Positions 27,195 to 36,177 of a stretch of DNA of 64,000 bases are shown piece by piece. The stretch lies in assembly GCF_017744835.1 (NCBI RefSeq), contig NZ_JAGIAM010000006.1, forward strand, positions 62,001-126,000. Direction: 5' to 3'. Position numbers and translations under genes: made by a program. The notes beneath the pieces were generated by a model, which saw only the letters and a list, made by a program, of their open reading frames with translations, had not been told where the DNA came from and made no database searches. Every line of letters begins with the position of its first letter. The stretch's first letter is position 1. The DNA comes from Sphingomonas sp. (GTDB lineage: Bacteria > Pseudomonadota > Alphaproteobacteria > Sphingomonadales > Sphingomonadaceae).

Positions 27195-27914
27195 TTATTG
27201 CGGCCGGTGCTCGAGATAGAGATAGGCGGGATCGAACTCGGCGACGCGCTGCAGCGCGTCCCAGTCGAGGATCGTCACGGTCGACTGGCGAAATTCCACC
27301 AGGCGCCGCTCGCGAAGCTCGCGCAGCATCCGGTTGACGTGCACCGAAGTGAGGCCAAGGCACTCCGCCAGGTCGATCTGCGTCAGCCTCAGATCATATC
27401 GCAACCCCTGCGCCAGGCCGACGATCCCCAGCCGCACATAGAGCTCGCAGAAGAGATGCGCGGTCCTCGCCAGCGCCGAGCGGCGACCGAGCGAAAGCAT
27501 CCATTCGCGGTGGATCGACGCATCGAGGTTGGTGCTGAACCACAAGAGACGCGTGAGGTGCGGGAATTCCTGCGTGATCCGGCGCAAGCCCGCATGCGGC
27601 ACCGCCACCACCTGGCACGGCGTCAGCGACACGATGTCATGGTCGAGCCGCTTCAGCGTGAAGCTGTGGAGGTCGACGAAATCCCCGGCGACGTGCAACT
27701 CGGTGATCTGGCGCTCGCCGCTGCGCACGTCCTTCTGGCGGCACGCCATCCCGTCGAGCAGCAGCGTGCTGACCGTGAGCTCGTCGCCGGCCCGCACCAG
27801 CTTGACGTCGGCGTCCACCGTTCGCACGTCGCGCGCCACCGATCGCAGCGCTTCCTCCTCCTGCGGGGAGACGCTGTCGCGGGCGCGCAGCTTCATCAGG
27901 TGCCGCTCGATCAT
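27195..27914 (-). CDS. Crp/Fnr-family transcriptional regulator
   Basis: 239 aa. N-terminal cyclic-nucleotide-binding-like jelly roll (VRAGDELTVSTLLLDG, HVAGDFVDLHSF) and a C-terminal winged helix (LTQIDLAECLGLTSVHVNRML). No N-terminal cysteine cluster for an Fe-S centre, so it is not Fnr-like. ATG at 27914 is chosen: GGGGAG lies 8 bp upstream. The numerous small Crp-like proteins of sphingomonads have unknown ligands. It converges on dacB and has no obvious target next to it. Confidence 0.88.
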   Translation of the reverse strand: MIERHLMKLRARDSVSPQEEEALRSVARDVRTVDADVKLVRAGDELTVSTLLLDGMACRQKDVRSGERQITELHVAGDFVDLHSFTLKRLDHDIVSLTPCQVVAVPHAGLRRITQEFPHLTRLLWFSTNLDASIHREWMLSLGRRSALARTAHLFCELYVRLGIVGLAQGLRYDLRLTQIDLAECLGLTSVHVNRMLRELRERRLVEFRQSTVTILDWDALQRVAEFDPAYLYLEHRPQ

Positions 27915-28054
27915 TCCGATCACTCCCCGGCTGTATCCCCTCCGGACGGCTGCCGGCCGGCGCGTGCGGCGGCCGGCTTGCCGAGAGGGCAGAAGGCATG
28001 AAGGCGTAACTCGCCCGCGCCTGCAGAGTTCAGCAGGCGCCAGGCGGACGGGAA

Positions 28055-28603
28055 TCAATCGGCTCCCCCAAGTCCGTGCGCGAACAAGGCGAGCACCGCG
28101 CCGGCCTCCTGCTGCCCCGCCGCGGCCCGGCCGTCGAGCGCAAGCATTGCCAGCCCGTGCACGATCGCCCAGGCAGCGGTGGTCGCGACGGCCGCATGGG
28201 CAGCCGGTACGATCCGCTCCACCCGCCGCGCGAGCACCGCATAGGCGGATCCTCCGGCGTCGCCGGGCTCCGGGGTTTCGCAGACTCCGGAGAACATCAG
28301 CCGGAACAGCGCGGGATGCGCCCGGGCGAAGGCCAGATAGGCAAGGCCCTGCGCGACCAGTGCCTCGCGCCCGCTCACCTCGGCATCCGCAGCCTCCAGC
28401 GACGCGCGCAGCATCACGAAGCCGGCATCCGCCACGGCGCTCAGCAGCGCGGCCTTGTCGGGGAAGTGGCGGTAGGGGGCCATGGCGGAAACTCCCGCCG
28501 CGCGCGCGACGCTGCGCAGGCTCAGCTCGCTCGCACCTTCGGCGAGCATCTCCATCGCAACCTGCACAAGCCTTTCCCGCAGGCCGCCGCGTTCGTCCGT
28601 CAT
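28055..28603 (-). CDS. TetR-family transcriptional regulator
   Basis: 182 aa. Helix-turn-helix at about residues 25-50 (SLRSVARAAGVSAMAPYRHFPDK), followed by a TetR_C-type ligand domain. Divergent from the DUF4188 gene, with two similar 15-bp inverted repeats between them, so it most likely represses both itself and that gene until a ligand binds. ATG at 28603 (MTDERGG) is chosen; upstream in-frame codons cross the operators. Confidence 0.9.
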   Translation of the reverse strand: MTDERGGLRERLVQVAMEMLAEGASELSLRSVARAAGVSAMAPYRHFPDKAALLSAVADAGFVMLRASLEAADAEVSGREALVAQGLAYLAFARAHPALFRLMFSGVCETPEPGDAGGSAYAVLARRVERIVPAAHAAVATTAAWAIVHGLAMLALDGRAAAGQQEAGAVLALFAHGLGGAD

Positions 28604-28608
28604 TTGAT

Positions 28609-28650
28609 GTTTACACCGTACACAAGCCAATATATGTTTACAGCGTAAAC
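28609..28650. promoter_or_regulatory. Two TetR-type operators in divergent promoter region
   Basis: GTTTACACCGTACAC (28609-28623) and the perfect palindrome GTTTACAGCGTAAAC (28636-28650) share the half-site GTTTAC and the same 15-bp length, with centres 27 bp apart. The first begins 6 bp from the tetR start; the second ends 14 bp before the DUF4188 start. Confidence 0.65.
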
Positions 28651-28664
28651 AGAGGAGTCGGAAC

Positions 28665-29138
28665 ATGCAAGCCAAGGTCGTGCGCGAGACGGTGGACCTC
28701 TCGCTTTATCCGGACCTCGTCGTCGTGCTGCTGGGATTCAAGCTGCGGCGGCTGCGCGGCCTGCCCGGGTTGCTCGGCATCGGCCGGGGGCTGGCCACGC
28801 TGCGGAGCGACCCGCCCGAGGGGCTGCTCCACCACGAGCAGTTCCTGTTCGCCTGGAACCATGTCGGCATCCGCCAATATTGGCGCGACCTCGAGAGCCT
28901 CGAACGCTTCACCCGCGATCCGCTGCACGCGGGCTGGTGGCGCGACTTCCTGCGCGACACGCGCGGCTGCGGCTTCTGGCACGAGACCTACAGCAGTGGC
29001 CGCGGCATGGAGGCGATCTACATCGACATGCCCGAACGCACCGGCTTCGGCCGCTTCGCGCCGCCCCGACATGCAGTGGGCCCGTTCATGTCGAGCCGCG
29101 AGCGGCTGCGCGAGGATGTCCGCGAGCGGGCGGTCTGA
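28665..29138 (+). CDS. DUF4188 family protein (dimeric alpha/beta-barrel-like)
   Basis: 157 aa. Conserved-looking blocks LVVVLLGFKL, QYWRDLESLERFTRDP, GFWHETY and AIYIDMP match DUF4188, a family often annotated as monooxygenase- or aldoxime-dehydratase-like because of its ferredoxin-like fold. The His in WHETY and the aromatic cluster could bind haem or a small aromatic ligand, but no activity is established. AGAGGAG precedes the ATG. Control by the divergent TetR suggests a role in response to a small toxic or signalling compound. Confidence 0.82.
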   Translation: MQAKVVRETVDLSLYPDLVVVLLGFKLRRLRGLPGLLGIGRGLATLRSDPPEGLLHHEQFLFAWNHVGIRQYWRDLESLERFTRDPLHAGWWRDFLRDTRGCGFWHETYSSGRGMEAIYIDMPERTGFGRFAPPRHAVGPFMSSRERLREDVRERAV

Positions 29139-29278
29139 ATCCTCAACCTAGGCCGTGAACGCATAAACGACTGCTATCGTCACAGGGGCTGAATGCCCGA
29201 TGTTGAGTGACTTTCGGCGCGACCCTTCCGAGGACAAAGTCGCTAACTGCCGTTGGCGTCGCCATGTGCGAACGACTG

Positions 29279-29662
29279 CTATTCCACAGCCAATTCGTAC
29301 TCGGGATTGTAGCCATGGGTGACCACGCCAGAGCCCTCCGCAGCAACTTGCCGGGCCGTCCGCCCGTCCAGGCGACGCCAAATCCCAATAAAGCAGCGCG
29401 CCGCCCGAAGCTTGCCAGAAGGGCGAAGATCTTTCGCGATGTACACTCCTTTTGGCTCGTCCGTCGAACGATCGGTAAGCCTCCTTCGCCCGAATTTTCC
29501 GATATCATCGACCCCACAGATTTCTATTTTCCTGTCGATCCAGCTCGATGGGGAGCTCTCTAGTAGCCTAATTTCGACACGTTCAGCCGCTTGATCGTTT
29601 GATGCGGCTAGCGATGTCGAAATCGCGGCCGCTACAACGAAAAATGCGAGAATGTTGCTCAC
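29279..29662 (-). CDS. Secreted hypothetical protein
   Basis: 127 aa with a clear signal peptide (NILAFFVVAAAISTSLAAS). The mature part is small and mixed alpha/beta-like, with two cysteines (IEICGVD, ARCFIG) that could form a disulfide. Not recognised. Codon use is less GC-rich than in surrounding genes, pointing to recent acquisition. The GTG start overlaps the stop of the upstream frame at 29659-30096 (GTGA), suggesting coupled translation. Confidence 0.55.
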   Translation of the reverse strand: MSNILAFFVVAAAISTSLAASNDQAAERVEIRLLESSPSSWIDRKIEICGVDDIGKFGRRRLTDRSTDEPKGVYIAKDLRPSGKLRAARCFIGIWRRLDGRTARQVAAEGSGVVTHGYNPEYELAVE

Positions 29663-30096
29663 GCGCCGGCTCCAAATGCGCTTAAGAGAAACAAGCTATC
29701 ATGCTGCTGAAGAGGTTTAAAGATACGGTGTAGCGTCTCCCGGCCGATGTCAGCCGTAGATGAGTTGACGGTATCGTGATATGCGAAACGTGCTCCAAGT
29801 GGCGATTTACCTGCTGCAGCAATGGCATCAACTTCCTCGTTGTCGCCTCCAATCGCGATCTGCCTCCCAATTGGTTCGCCAAGTGTCGGGGGCATTCGGG
29901 TTCCCGCCTGGATCTCCGCCCGTATTTCCACCAGGTCCCCGTGGCCCGCCGACCGACGGGAGGGATGGAAGCGCCGCGTTCCATCAACGCCTCCGAACAG
30001 GTCGTGCACAGCAACGCTCACCAACCCCGCTCCGGGATGGCCTGGAAGATCTTGTAGCAACTGGTGATCATCCCAGACACCGTGGCGGGGTTGCAC
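29659..30096 (-). CDS. Possible hypothetical protein coupled to the next gene
   Basis: 145-codon frame starting with GTG, no recognised domain and no signal peptide. Support is limited to its length, its mixed non-GC-saturated codon use and the GTGA overlap with the following secreted protein. No good ribosome-binding sequence is visible. It could equally be a decayed gene fragment in an AT-richer patch; apart from this frame I see nothing in 29663-30117. Confidence 0.3.
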   Translation of the reverse strand: MQPRHGVWDDHQLLQDLPGHPGAGLVSVAVHDLFGGVDGTRRFHPSRRSAGHGDLVEIRAEIQAGTRMPPTLGEPIGRQIAIGGDNEEVDAIAAAGKSPLGARFAYHDTVNSSTADIGRETLHRIFKPLQQHDSLFLLSAFGAGA

Positions 30097-30117
30097 GATG
30101 CGCGCGGCTTAGATCGA

Positions 30118-30141
30118 CCCCTCCCTGCGAGCAGGGAGGGG
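30118..30141. repeat. Perfect GC-rich hairpin
   Basis: CCCCTCCCTG, CGAG loop, CAGGGAGGGG. A perfect 10-bp stem just downstream of the serine hydrolase gene (read on the minus strand). No T-tract follows, so it is either a weak terminator or a member of the C/G-run hairpin set also seen at 57.6, 58.0 and 59.7 kb. Confidence 0.6.
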
Positions 30142-30162
30142 TGCACGTTTGGCTGAATTATC

Positions 30163-31173
30163 CTAGCCCGCGTCCCAGGCCGCGATCACCGCGTCCCCGG
30201 TCGCCGGGCGCAATGCGAAGATGCCGCTGTCGCGGTGCCGCGTCGGATGCACCCGGTTGGTGAGCAGCGTCCAGGCGACGCCACGCGCGAAGTCGACCCA
30301 CAGCCCGGTACCGGTGAAGCCGGTATGGCCGATCGTCTCCGCCGAGCAGGCCTGCCCGCCCGACCAGTCGGGGAATTTGCGCTCCCACCCGCAGGTACGG
30401 TGCGCATATTGCGGCGTGCGGATCGCCTCGAGCATCGCCGGGCTCGCGCCGCTGCCGTCGAGCAGGCCCCGCGCGAAGCCCAGCACGCCGGCCACGGTGC
30501 CGAACAGCCCGGCATGGCCGGTCTGGCCGCCCATCGCCGCGCAATTCTCGTCATGGACTTCGCCGCGGAGCACGCGCCCGCGCCAGCTGCAGCGCTCGGT
30601 CGCCACGGCAGGGCCGGGCGGCGGACCGTAGCTGAGGCCCTCGCCCAGCGCCCACTCGCCGAGCGGCGCGCCGGTGATCCGCTCGATCGCAATGCCGAGC
30701 AGGATGAAGTTGATGTCCGAATAGACCGGATCCTCGCGCTGCCGCCATTCGCGCTGGAGCACGAAGGCGCGGAGCCGCGCCGGATCGTCGCCATAGGTGT
30801 AGATCGGCTCGACCGCGGGAAGCCGCGTGCGGTGCGCCAGGCAGTCGCGGAAGGTCAGCGTCCGCTCATAGGCGCCCGCCACGTCATATTGCCTGAGGTC
30901 GGGAATCGCGCTGGTGAGCGGCGCGTCGAGGTCGAGCCGGCCCTCGTCGGCCAGCCGCAGGATCATCACCGTGGTCGCGATCACCTTGGAGACCGAGGCC
31001 AGGTCGAACCAGTGATCCTCGGTCAGGGGCTCGGGCCCGGGCTCGATCGCGGCGAGGCCCGCGTGGCGCACCCAGCGCCGCCCGTCGGCCGCGACCACGC
31101 CCAGCGCTGCGCCCGGAATCCGCCCCTCGGCCACTGCGGCGGCGGCGGGCGCGAAGGCGGCGTCGATGTTCAC
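30163..31173 (-). CDS. Serine hydrolase, beta-lactamase/DD-peptidase fold, coupled to ampG
   Basis: 336 aa, no signal peptide, so apparently cytoplasmic, which is unusual for this fold. S-x-x-K is present (ASVSKVI), a YSDINF block stands in for Y-x-N, and HTGFTGTG replaces the KTG box. The GTG start overlaps the stop of the AmpG-like permease (GTGA). Cytoplasmic members of this family beside AmpG are plausibly involved in processing imported anhydro-muropeptides, for example as esterase, amidase or LD/DD-peptidase; the exact reaction is not known. Confidence 0.83.
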   Translation of the reverse strand: MNIDAAFAPAAAAVAEGRIPGAALGVVAADGRRWVRHAGLAAIEPGPEPLTEDHWFDLASVSKVIATTVMILRLADEGRLDLDAPLTSAIPDLRQYDVAGAYERTLTFRDCLAHRTRLPAVEPIYTYGDDPARLRAFVLQREWRQREDPVYSDINFILLGIAIERITGAPLGEWALGEGLSYGPPPGPAVATERCSWRGRVLRGEVHDENCAAMGGQTGHAGLFGTVAGVLGFARGLLDGSGASPAMLEAIRTPQYAHRTCGWERKFPDWSGGQACSAETIGHTGFTGTGLWVDFARGVAWTLLTNRVHPTRHRDSGIFALRPATGDAVIAAWDAG

Positions 31174-32708
31174 GGCCGGTCGTCCTCGCGCGGCTTGATC
31201 CGGGCGAGCACCGGCAGGAAGGCGATCGCCGCCAGGCTCAGCACGCCCGATGCGAGGAAGAACAGGTCGAAGCCGTTATAGCCGGCGGCGTCGAGCTGCT
31301 CGACGATCTGCCCGCCGGCGCCCGACAGCAGTCGCGCGAGCAGGAACGCGAAGCCCGAGAGGAAGGCATATTGCGCGCCGGGATAGCGCGGGTTCACCAG
31401 CATCGAGAGATAGACCACGAACACCGCGCCCGCCATGCCGTTGCCGAACTGGTCGGCGGCGGTGGCGACATAGAGCAGCAGCTCGTCGCGCGGCTGGTGC
31501 GCCAGCCAGACGAAGCCGAAATTGCCGATCGCGGCGAACACTGCGCCGATCGCGAGCGTCACGGGCGAGCGCCAGCGCGTCACCATCCAGCCGCCCAGCC
31601 CCACGCCGATGATGCTCGCCGCCAGCGCCACCAGCCCGTCGGCACGCCCGATCTCGGTCTTGGTATAGCCCAGGCCCAGGATCATCGGCTTGGACAGGTT
31701 GAGCGCGAGCACGTCGCCCATGCGATAGATCGACACGAACGCCATCAGCACGATCGCCATGGCGCCGTAGCGCCAGAAGAAGTCGACATAGGGCCCGATC
31801 GCGACCGAGGTGCGCAGCGGATCGTTCGGCCCGGCGCGGCGGATGCGGGGCAGCGCGAAGGCCATGGCGACGAAGGGCAGCATCGCGACGACGATGACGA
31901 AGGTCTTGACGTCGGTCTGCGGCCCCACGCCGATCGCCGCGGCTCCGGACAGCAGGGCCCAGCCGATCACGCCCGTGGCGAGCGTCGACACGCCGAGGAT
32001 CGCCGCGCTCGCCAGCAGTCCGGTCGCCAGCGCCGGCCAGCGCCCGCCGCCGTGCGCGGGATCGGGGCGCATCGCCGCGAGGATGGGGAAGGGGACGAAG
32101 GCGGCGATGGCGATCGCCAGATAGGCGCCGCTCCAGCCGAGCCCCGGCGCGTCGGCGATCAGCAGCGCGCCGCTGCCCGCCGCGACCATCGCCGTGCGAT
32201 AGCCCCACAGGTTCGCCGCCGCGATCGGGCCCTGTTCGGCCTCGGTGGGGGCGAGCTCGATGCGCCACGCGTCGGCGGCGACTTCGAGCGTCGTGGTCCA
32301 GAAGGCGAGCAGCACCGCGAACAGCGCGGTCAGCGCCAGGCTCGCGTCCGACGCGGTCAGCGTCATCGCCAGCATCGAGGCGAAGATGCCGAGCTGCGAG
32401 AGCATGATCCACCCGCGCCGCTTCCCCCAGAAGCGCGCGAAGCCGGGAATGTCGTAGCGATCGAGCAGCGGCGCCCAGAGGAACTTGAACGTCGGCAGCA
32501 ACTGCACCCAGGCGAAGAAGCCGATGATCGTCAGCGCCACGCCGTGATCGGTGAGCCGCGCCGCGAGCACGGTCGAGAACATGTAGAAGGGCAGCCCCGC
32601 CGAGAAGCCGAGCAGCACGTAGAGCGCCATCCGGCCGAGCCCGTGCGGCACGGGCGAAGCGGCGGGCGGCGAGGGTGCCAGGGTGGCGGCATGCTGGGGG
32701 GAAGCCAT
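31170..32708 (-). CDS. ampG: AmpG-like muropeptide MFS permease
   Basis: 512 aa, 12-14 membrane segments. Typical AmpG sequence features: LLGFSAGLPFYMFSTVLAA near the N-terminus, KFLWAPLLDRY, RRGWIMLSQL, the DAWRIELAP segment and late DQFGNGMAGAVFVVYLS. AmpG imports GlcNAc-anhydro-MurNAc peptides produced by wall turnover. The MASPQH start is chosen; longer in-frame extensions have no hydrophobic or conserved content. It is the first gene of a two-gene operon with the serine hydrolase. Confidence 0.88.
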   Translation of the reverse strand: MASPQHAATLAPSPPAASPVPHGLGRMALYVLLGFSAGLPFYMFSTVLAARLTDHGVALTIIGFFAWVQLLPTFKFLWAPLLDRYDIPGFARFWGKRRGWIMLSQLGIFASMLAMTLTASDASLALTALFAVLLAFWTTTLEVAADAWRIELAPTEAEQGPIAAANLWGYRTAMVAAGSGALLIADAPGLGWSGAYLAIAIAAFVPFPILAAMRPDPAHGGGRWPALATGLLASAAILGVSTLATGVIGWALLSGAAAIGVGPQTDVKTFVIVVAMLPFVAMAFALPRIRRAGPNDPLRTSVAIGPYVDFFWRYGAMAIVLMAFVSIYRMGDVLALNLSKPMILGLGYTKTEIGRADGLVALAASIIGVGLGGWMVTRWRSPVTLAIGAVFAAIGNFGFVWLAHQPRDELLLYVATAADQFGNGMAGAVFVVYLSMLVNPRYPGAQYAFLSGFAFLLARLLSGAGGQIVEQLDAAGYNGFDLFFLASGVLSLAAIAFLPVLARIKPREDDRP

Positions 32709-32893
32709 CGCGCCACGCTCGGCCAAGCGGGGCCGCGCGTCAACGGTTCGGCCTGTTGCTCCCCGGCCACGTTTCAAGGCCCACATGCCGCCAAGCTATG
32801 GATTTGCGAACAGAAACTATGGCGCGGTGCAACATTACTGTTACTTAATGTCACGGTTCCGCAAGGGTCGCGGTCAGTTGGGGGCTCAAAGAC

Positions 32894-35890
32894 ATGAATG
32901 GTACCAAGTCATTCAAGAATATCCTGATTTCCGGCACTGCGCTGGCGATCCTGGGAACCGCTCCCGCCTGGGCGCAGACGGCAAGTGACACGCAGGCGGC
33001 CGAGACCGCCGCTCCCGCGCCGGAAGGGGACATCATCGTCACCGGCTCGCGCATCCGCCGCGACGGCTTCCAGGCGCCGACGCCGGTCACGGTGCTGACG
33101 CAGGAAGACATCCAGAACACCTCGCCGACCAACAACATCGCCGACTTCGTCAACCAGCTGCCGCAGCTCGCGGGCTCGACCAAGCCGGGCAACTCGCGCC
33201 TCAACATCTCGAACGGTTCGGCGGGCATCAACGCCCTCAACCTGCGCAACCTGGGCGAAGGCCGCACGCTGGTCCTGGTCGACGGCAAGCGCTCGGTCGG
33301 TTCGACGATCTATGGCTGGGTCGACGTCAACACGATCCCGCAGGCGCTGGTCGACCGCGTCGAGGTCGTCACCGGCGGCGCCTCGTCGGCCTATGGCTCG
33401 GACGCCGTCGCGGGCGTGGTCAACTTCATCCTCAACACCAAGTACGAGGGGCTGAAGATCGAAGCGGACACCGGCGTGACCAACGCCGGCGACGGGTTCA
33501 ACTATTCGGGCAGCATCGCGGGCGGAACCGCCTTTGCCGGGGGCCGCGGACACTTCGTCTTCAACGCCGAGATCGCGCACCAGGACGGCATCTTCTACAT
33601 CGATCCGCACGATCGCCCGTGGAACCAGACCGGCTATGTGCAATATTCCGACCCTGCCTGGGTGAGCGGAGTCAGCACCACCCCGCGCTGGATCACGACC
33701 AGCCGGCCGGTCGGCCAGACCAACCAGGCTCCGGGCGGCTTCATCACGGGTTCGGCCGGCGGCGTCGCCAACCGGCTGCGCGGCCTCTATTTCGGCCAGA
33801 ACGGGCAGGTCATTCCGTTCCAGTACGGCTCGATCAACTCGCCGTCGCTGGCGAGCGGCAGCGCGCCCACCCGGACCATCGGCGGGGACTGGACGCTCAA
33901 TGACTCGGGCCGCCGTATCGGCCTCAACCCTGAGGACGATCGCTGGGGCGTCTTCGGCCGGCTGAGCTTCGAAGTCGCGGACGGCGTCGAGGTCTACGCC
34001 CAGGGTTCGTACAATCATCAGGAAGTGCTGTTCAACGCTGGTCCCAACCTGTCGTCGTTCTCGCTGGACACCCGAGGCTGCACGACCACCCCGAACCCCC
34101 TCACCTGCAACGCTTTCGCTCTCCAGACGCTCGGCGCCGCTGCACTCACGGGTGTCAACACCGTCAGCGTCACCACCACGGCAGCCGACCTGCCATGGCG
34201 CGGCATCAACAACCAGCGCAGCGTCCAGCGCTATGTCGTGGGCGCCGAGGGCTCCTTCGACGCGTTCGGCAAGTCGGCGAACTGGGACGTCTATGCCCAG
34301 TACAGCCGCTCCGACCTGCGCGAGCAGCTGCGCGACATCATGAACGTCACGCGGCTGGCCAATGCGACGGCGGCGGTTTTCGCGCCCGCCGGCAATGCAG
34401 GCGGCTATGCGCCCGGCTCGATCCAGTGCCTGATCAACGTCGATACCAATGCGACCAACGATGACCGGGCCTGCGTGCCGCTCAACCGCCTCGGCCTTGG
34501 CGTCGCCAGCCCGGCGGCGATCGATTACGTGCTGGGCGATCCCTACCGCAAGCAGGTGATGGAGCAGTTCGTCACCGGCGTGAACCTGTCGCTGACGCCC
34601 TTCGCCACTTGGGCCGGCGACGTCAGCGTCGCGGTGGGCGGCGAGTACCGCAAGGAGAAGATCCGCGGCAGCGTGCCGACCGAATACCAGCCCACCGTGA
34701 CTGCCACCGGTACCACCAACGCCTGGTCGGTGGGCAACTATCTGCCCTTCACCGGCGAGTACAACGTCAAGGAAGCCTATCTCGAGACCGTGGTTCCGCT
34801 CGGCCTCGGGCTGGAATTCAACGGCGCCGTGCGGGCGACCGACTATTCGAACGCCGGTTACGTCACCACCTGGAAGCTCGGTGCGAGCTGGCAGCCGATC
34901 GAGGACATCCGTATCCGCGTGACGCGCTCGCGCGACATCCGGGCACCCAACCTCAACGAGCTCTATCAGGCGGGCACCGCGAACAGCGATTCCGTCGCCA
35001 ACCCGAACTTCGTCCCCGGCGCCACCGGCTCGGCCGGGACCCAGCGGTTCGGCTATTCGGGTCTCGTCACCGGCAATCCGAACCTGAAGCCCGAAGTCGC
35101 CAACTCGTGGAACGTCGGCGCGGTTCTCTCGCCGCGCTTCGTGCCGGGCTTCACCGCCTCGGTCGACTATTTCCGCATCGATCTCGACTCGGCGATCGAC
35201 TCGCTCTCCGCGCAGGAGATCGTCAACCGCTGCGCCGAGGGTAACCAGGACTTCTGCGACGCGATCACCGAGGATCCGGCTCGCTCGACTCCGGATTCGC
35301 CCTATCTGCTGATCCGCAGCCAGCCGTTCAACTTCGTCAACCGGCTGGTGCGCGGCATCGACTTCGATGCGGCCTATCGCCTGCCGGTCGGCGCCGACCA
35401 GAACATCACGATCAAGGGCGTCGCGACGCGCTACATCGAGAATCTGATCAACACCGGCGTCGCCGGCGTCGTGCCGGTCAACACCGTCGGCTCGAACGGC
35501 GGCCAGGCCAGCACCCCGACCTGGATCTTCCGCGGCAGCATCGCCTATGACTCGCCGGACTTCTCGGCGACGGTCGTCGGCCGCGGCGTCAGCGCCGGCA
35601 AATATGACTCGGCCGGCATCGAGTGCCAGACCGGCTGCCCGGTCATCACCACCAGCTCGCAGTTCCAGACCTATGACGACAACCATGTCTCGGGGCTGTT
35701 CTACGTCGACCTCAACCTGACGCAGCGAGTGCGGATGGGCGGTTCGAAGGCGGAGCTGTTCTTCAACGTCACCAACCTGTTCAACCGCTGGCCGCTGCTG
35801 GTGCCGGAGACCGGCCTCGCCGCGAACAGCACCTATTCGGACCTGCTCGGCCGCCAGTTCCGCGTCGGCTTCCGCTTCGAGCTGAAGTAA
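32894..35890 (+). CDS. TonB-dependent receptor
   Basis: 998 aa. Signal peptide ending AWAQ, a TonB-box-like segment (DIIVTGSRI), a complete plug (TPVTVLTQEDI, LNLRNLGEGRTLVLVDGKR, VEVVTGGASSAYGSDAVAGVVN) and a long barrel ending GFRFELK. The plug and SAYGSDAV pattern are typical of the large sphingomonad/xanthomonad receptors for organic substrates. No ligand gene adjoins it: ampG is divergent, Mn catalase is downstream past a terminator. Divergence from ampG could hint at wall-fragment uptake, but this is weak. Confidence 0.93.
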   Translation: MNGTKSFKNILISGTALAILGTAPAWAQTASDTQAAETAAPAPEGDIIVTGSRIRRDGFQAPTPVTVLTQEDIQNTSPTNNIADFVNQLPQLAGSTKPGNSRLNISNGSAGINALNLRNLGEGRTLVLVDGKRSVGSTIYGWVDVNTIPQALVDRVEVVTGGASSAYGSDAVAGVVNFILNTKYEGLKIEADTGVTNAGDGFNYSGSIAGGTAFAGGRGHFVFNAEIAHQDGIFYIDPHDRPWNQTGYVQYSDPAWVSGVSTTPRWITTSRPVGQTNQAPGGFITGSAGGVANRLRGLYFGQNGQVIPFQYGSINSPSLASGSAPTRTIGGDWTLNDSGRRIGLNPEDDRWGVFGRLSFEVADGVEVYAQGSYNHQEVLFNAGPNLSSFSLDTRGCTTTPNPLTCNAFALQTLGAAALTGVNTVSVTTTAADLPWRGINNQRSVQRYVVGAEGSFDAFGKSANWDVYAQYSRSDLREQLRDIMNVTRLANATAAVFAPAGNAGGYAPGSIQCLINVDTNATNDDRACVPLNRLGLGVASPAAIDYVLGDPYRKQVMEQFVTGVNLSLTPFATWAGDVSVAVGGEYRKEKIRGSVPTEYQPTVTATGTTNAWSVGNYLPFTGEYNVKEAYLETVVPLGLGLEFNGAVRATDYSNAGYVTTWKLGASWQPIEDIRIRVTRSRDIRAPNLNELYQAGTANSDSVANPNFVPGATGSAGTQRFGYSGLVTGNPNLKPEVANSWNVGAVLSPRFVPGFTASVDYFRIDLDSAIDSLSAQEIVNRCAEGNQDFCDAITEDPARSTPDSPYLLIRSQPFNFVNRLVRGIDFDAAYRLPVGADQNITIKGVATRYIENLINTGVAGVVPVNTVGSNGGQASTPTWIFRGSIAYDSPDFSATVVGRGVSAGKYDSAGIECQTGCPVITTSSQFQTYDDNHVSGLFYVDLNLTQRVRMGGSKAELFFNVTNLFNRWPLLVPETGLAANSTYSDLLGRQFRVGFRFELK

Positions 35891-35931
35891 GGCCGGCGCC
35901 GGGCGCTTCGGACGCCCGGATGCGTGCAAGA

Positions 35932-35962
35932 GGGCGGTGGGGGAAATCCCGCCGCCCTTTTT
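35932..35962 (+). terminator. Rho-independent terminator after TBDR
   Basis: GGGCGGTGGG (35932-35941) pairs with CCCGCCGCCC (35948-35957) with one G-T pair, followed by TTTTT. Confidence 0.85.
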
Positions 35963-36177
35963 CATGTCCGGCGGTCGGCGGCCACGTCGGCCAATCGGTT
36001 CCTTCGATCAGTGCCCCCCGCGAGCATCGTTGATGATGCCGCAACAACCCGCGCTGCGCTGCGCAGCCGCTGTATCCCCGCCCGGGAGCCAGATTGAAAA
36101 TCCCGTTCTTTCAACGACTTTGGCAACTTCGCCTGCGCGCCTCCGGTTCTTGCGCCATCCCAGCAGGAGTGGTTGCC

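Noticed and set aside
29781..30263. Plus-strand 160-codon frame in the AT-richer patch
   Set aside because: Runs through the hairpin and into the serine hydrolase gene antisense; Pro/Arg-rich, no start context.
32909..35965. Antisense open frame of about 1000 codons opposite the second TBDR
   Set aside because: No start context, no family, overlaps a certain gene fully.
35963..36177. EcfG-type promoter before the Mn catalase
   Set aside because: Expected for a stress catalase, but I found no GGAAC-N16-17-CGTT on the correct strand.
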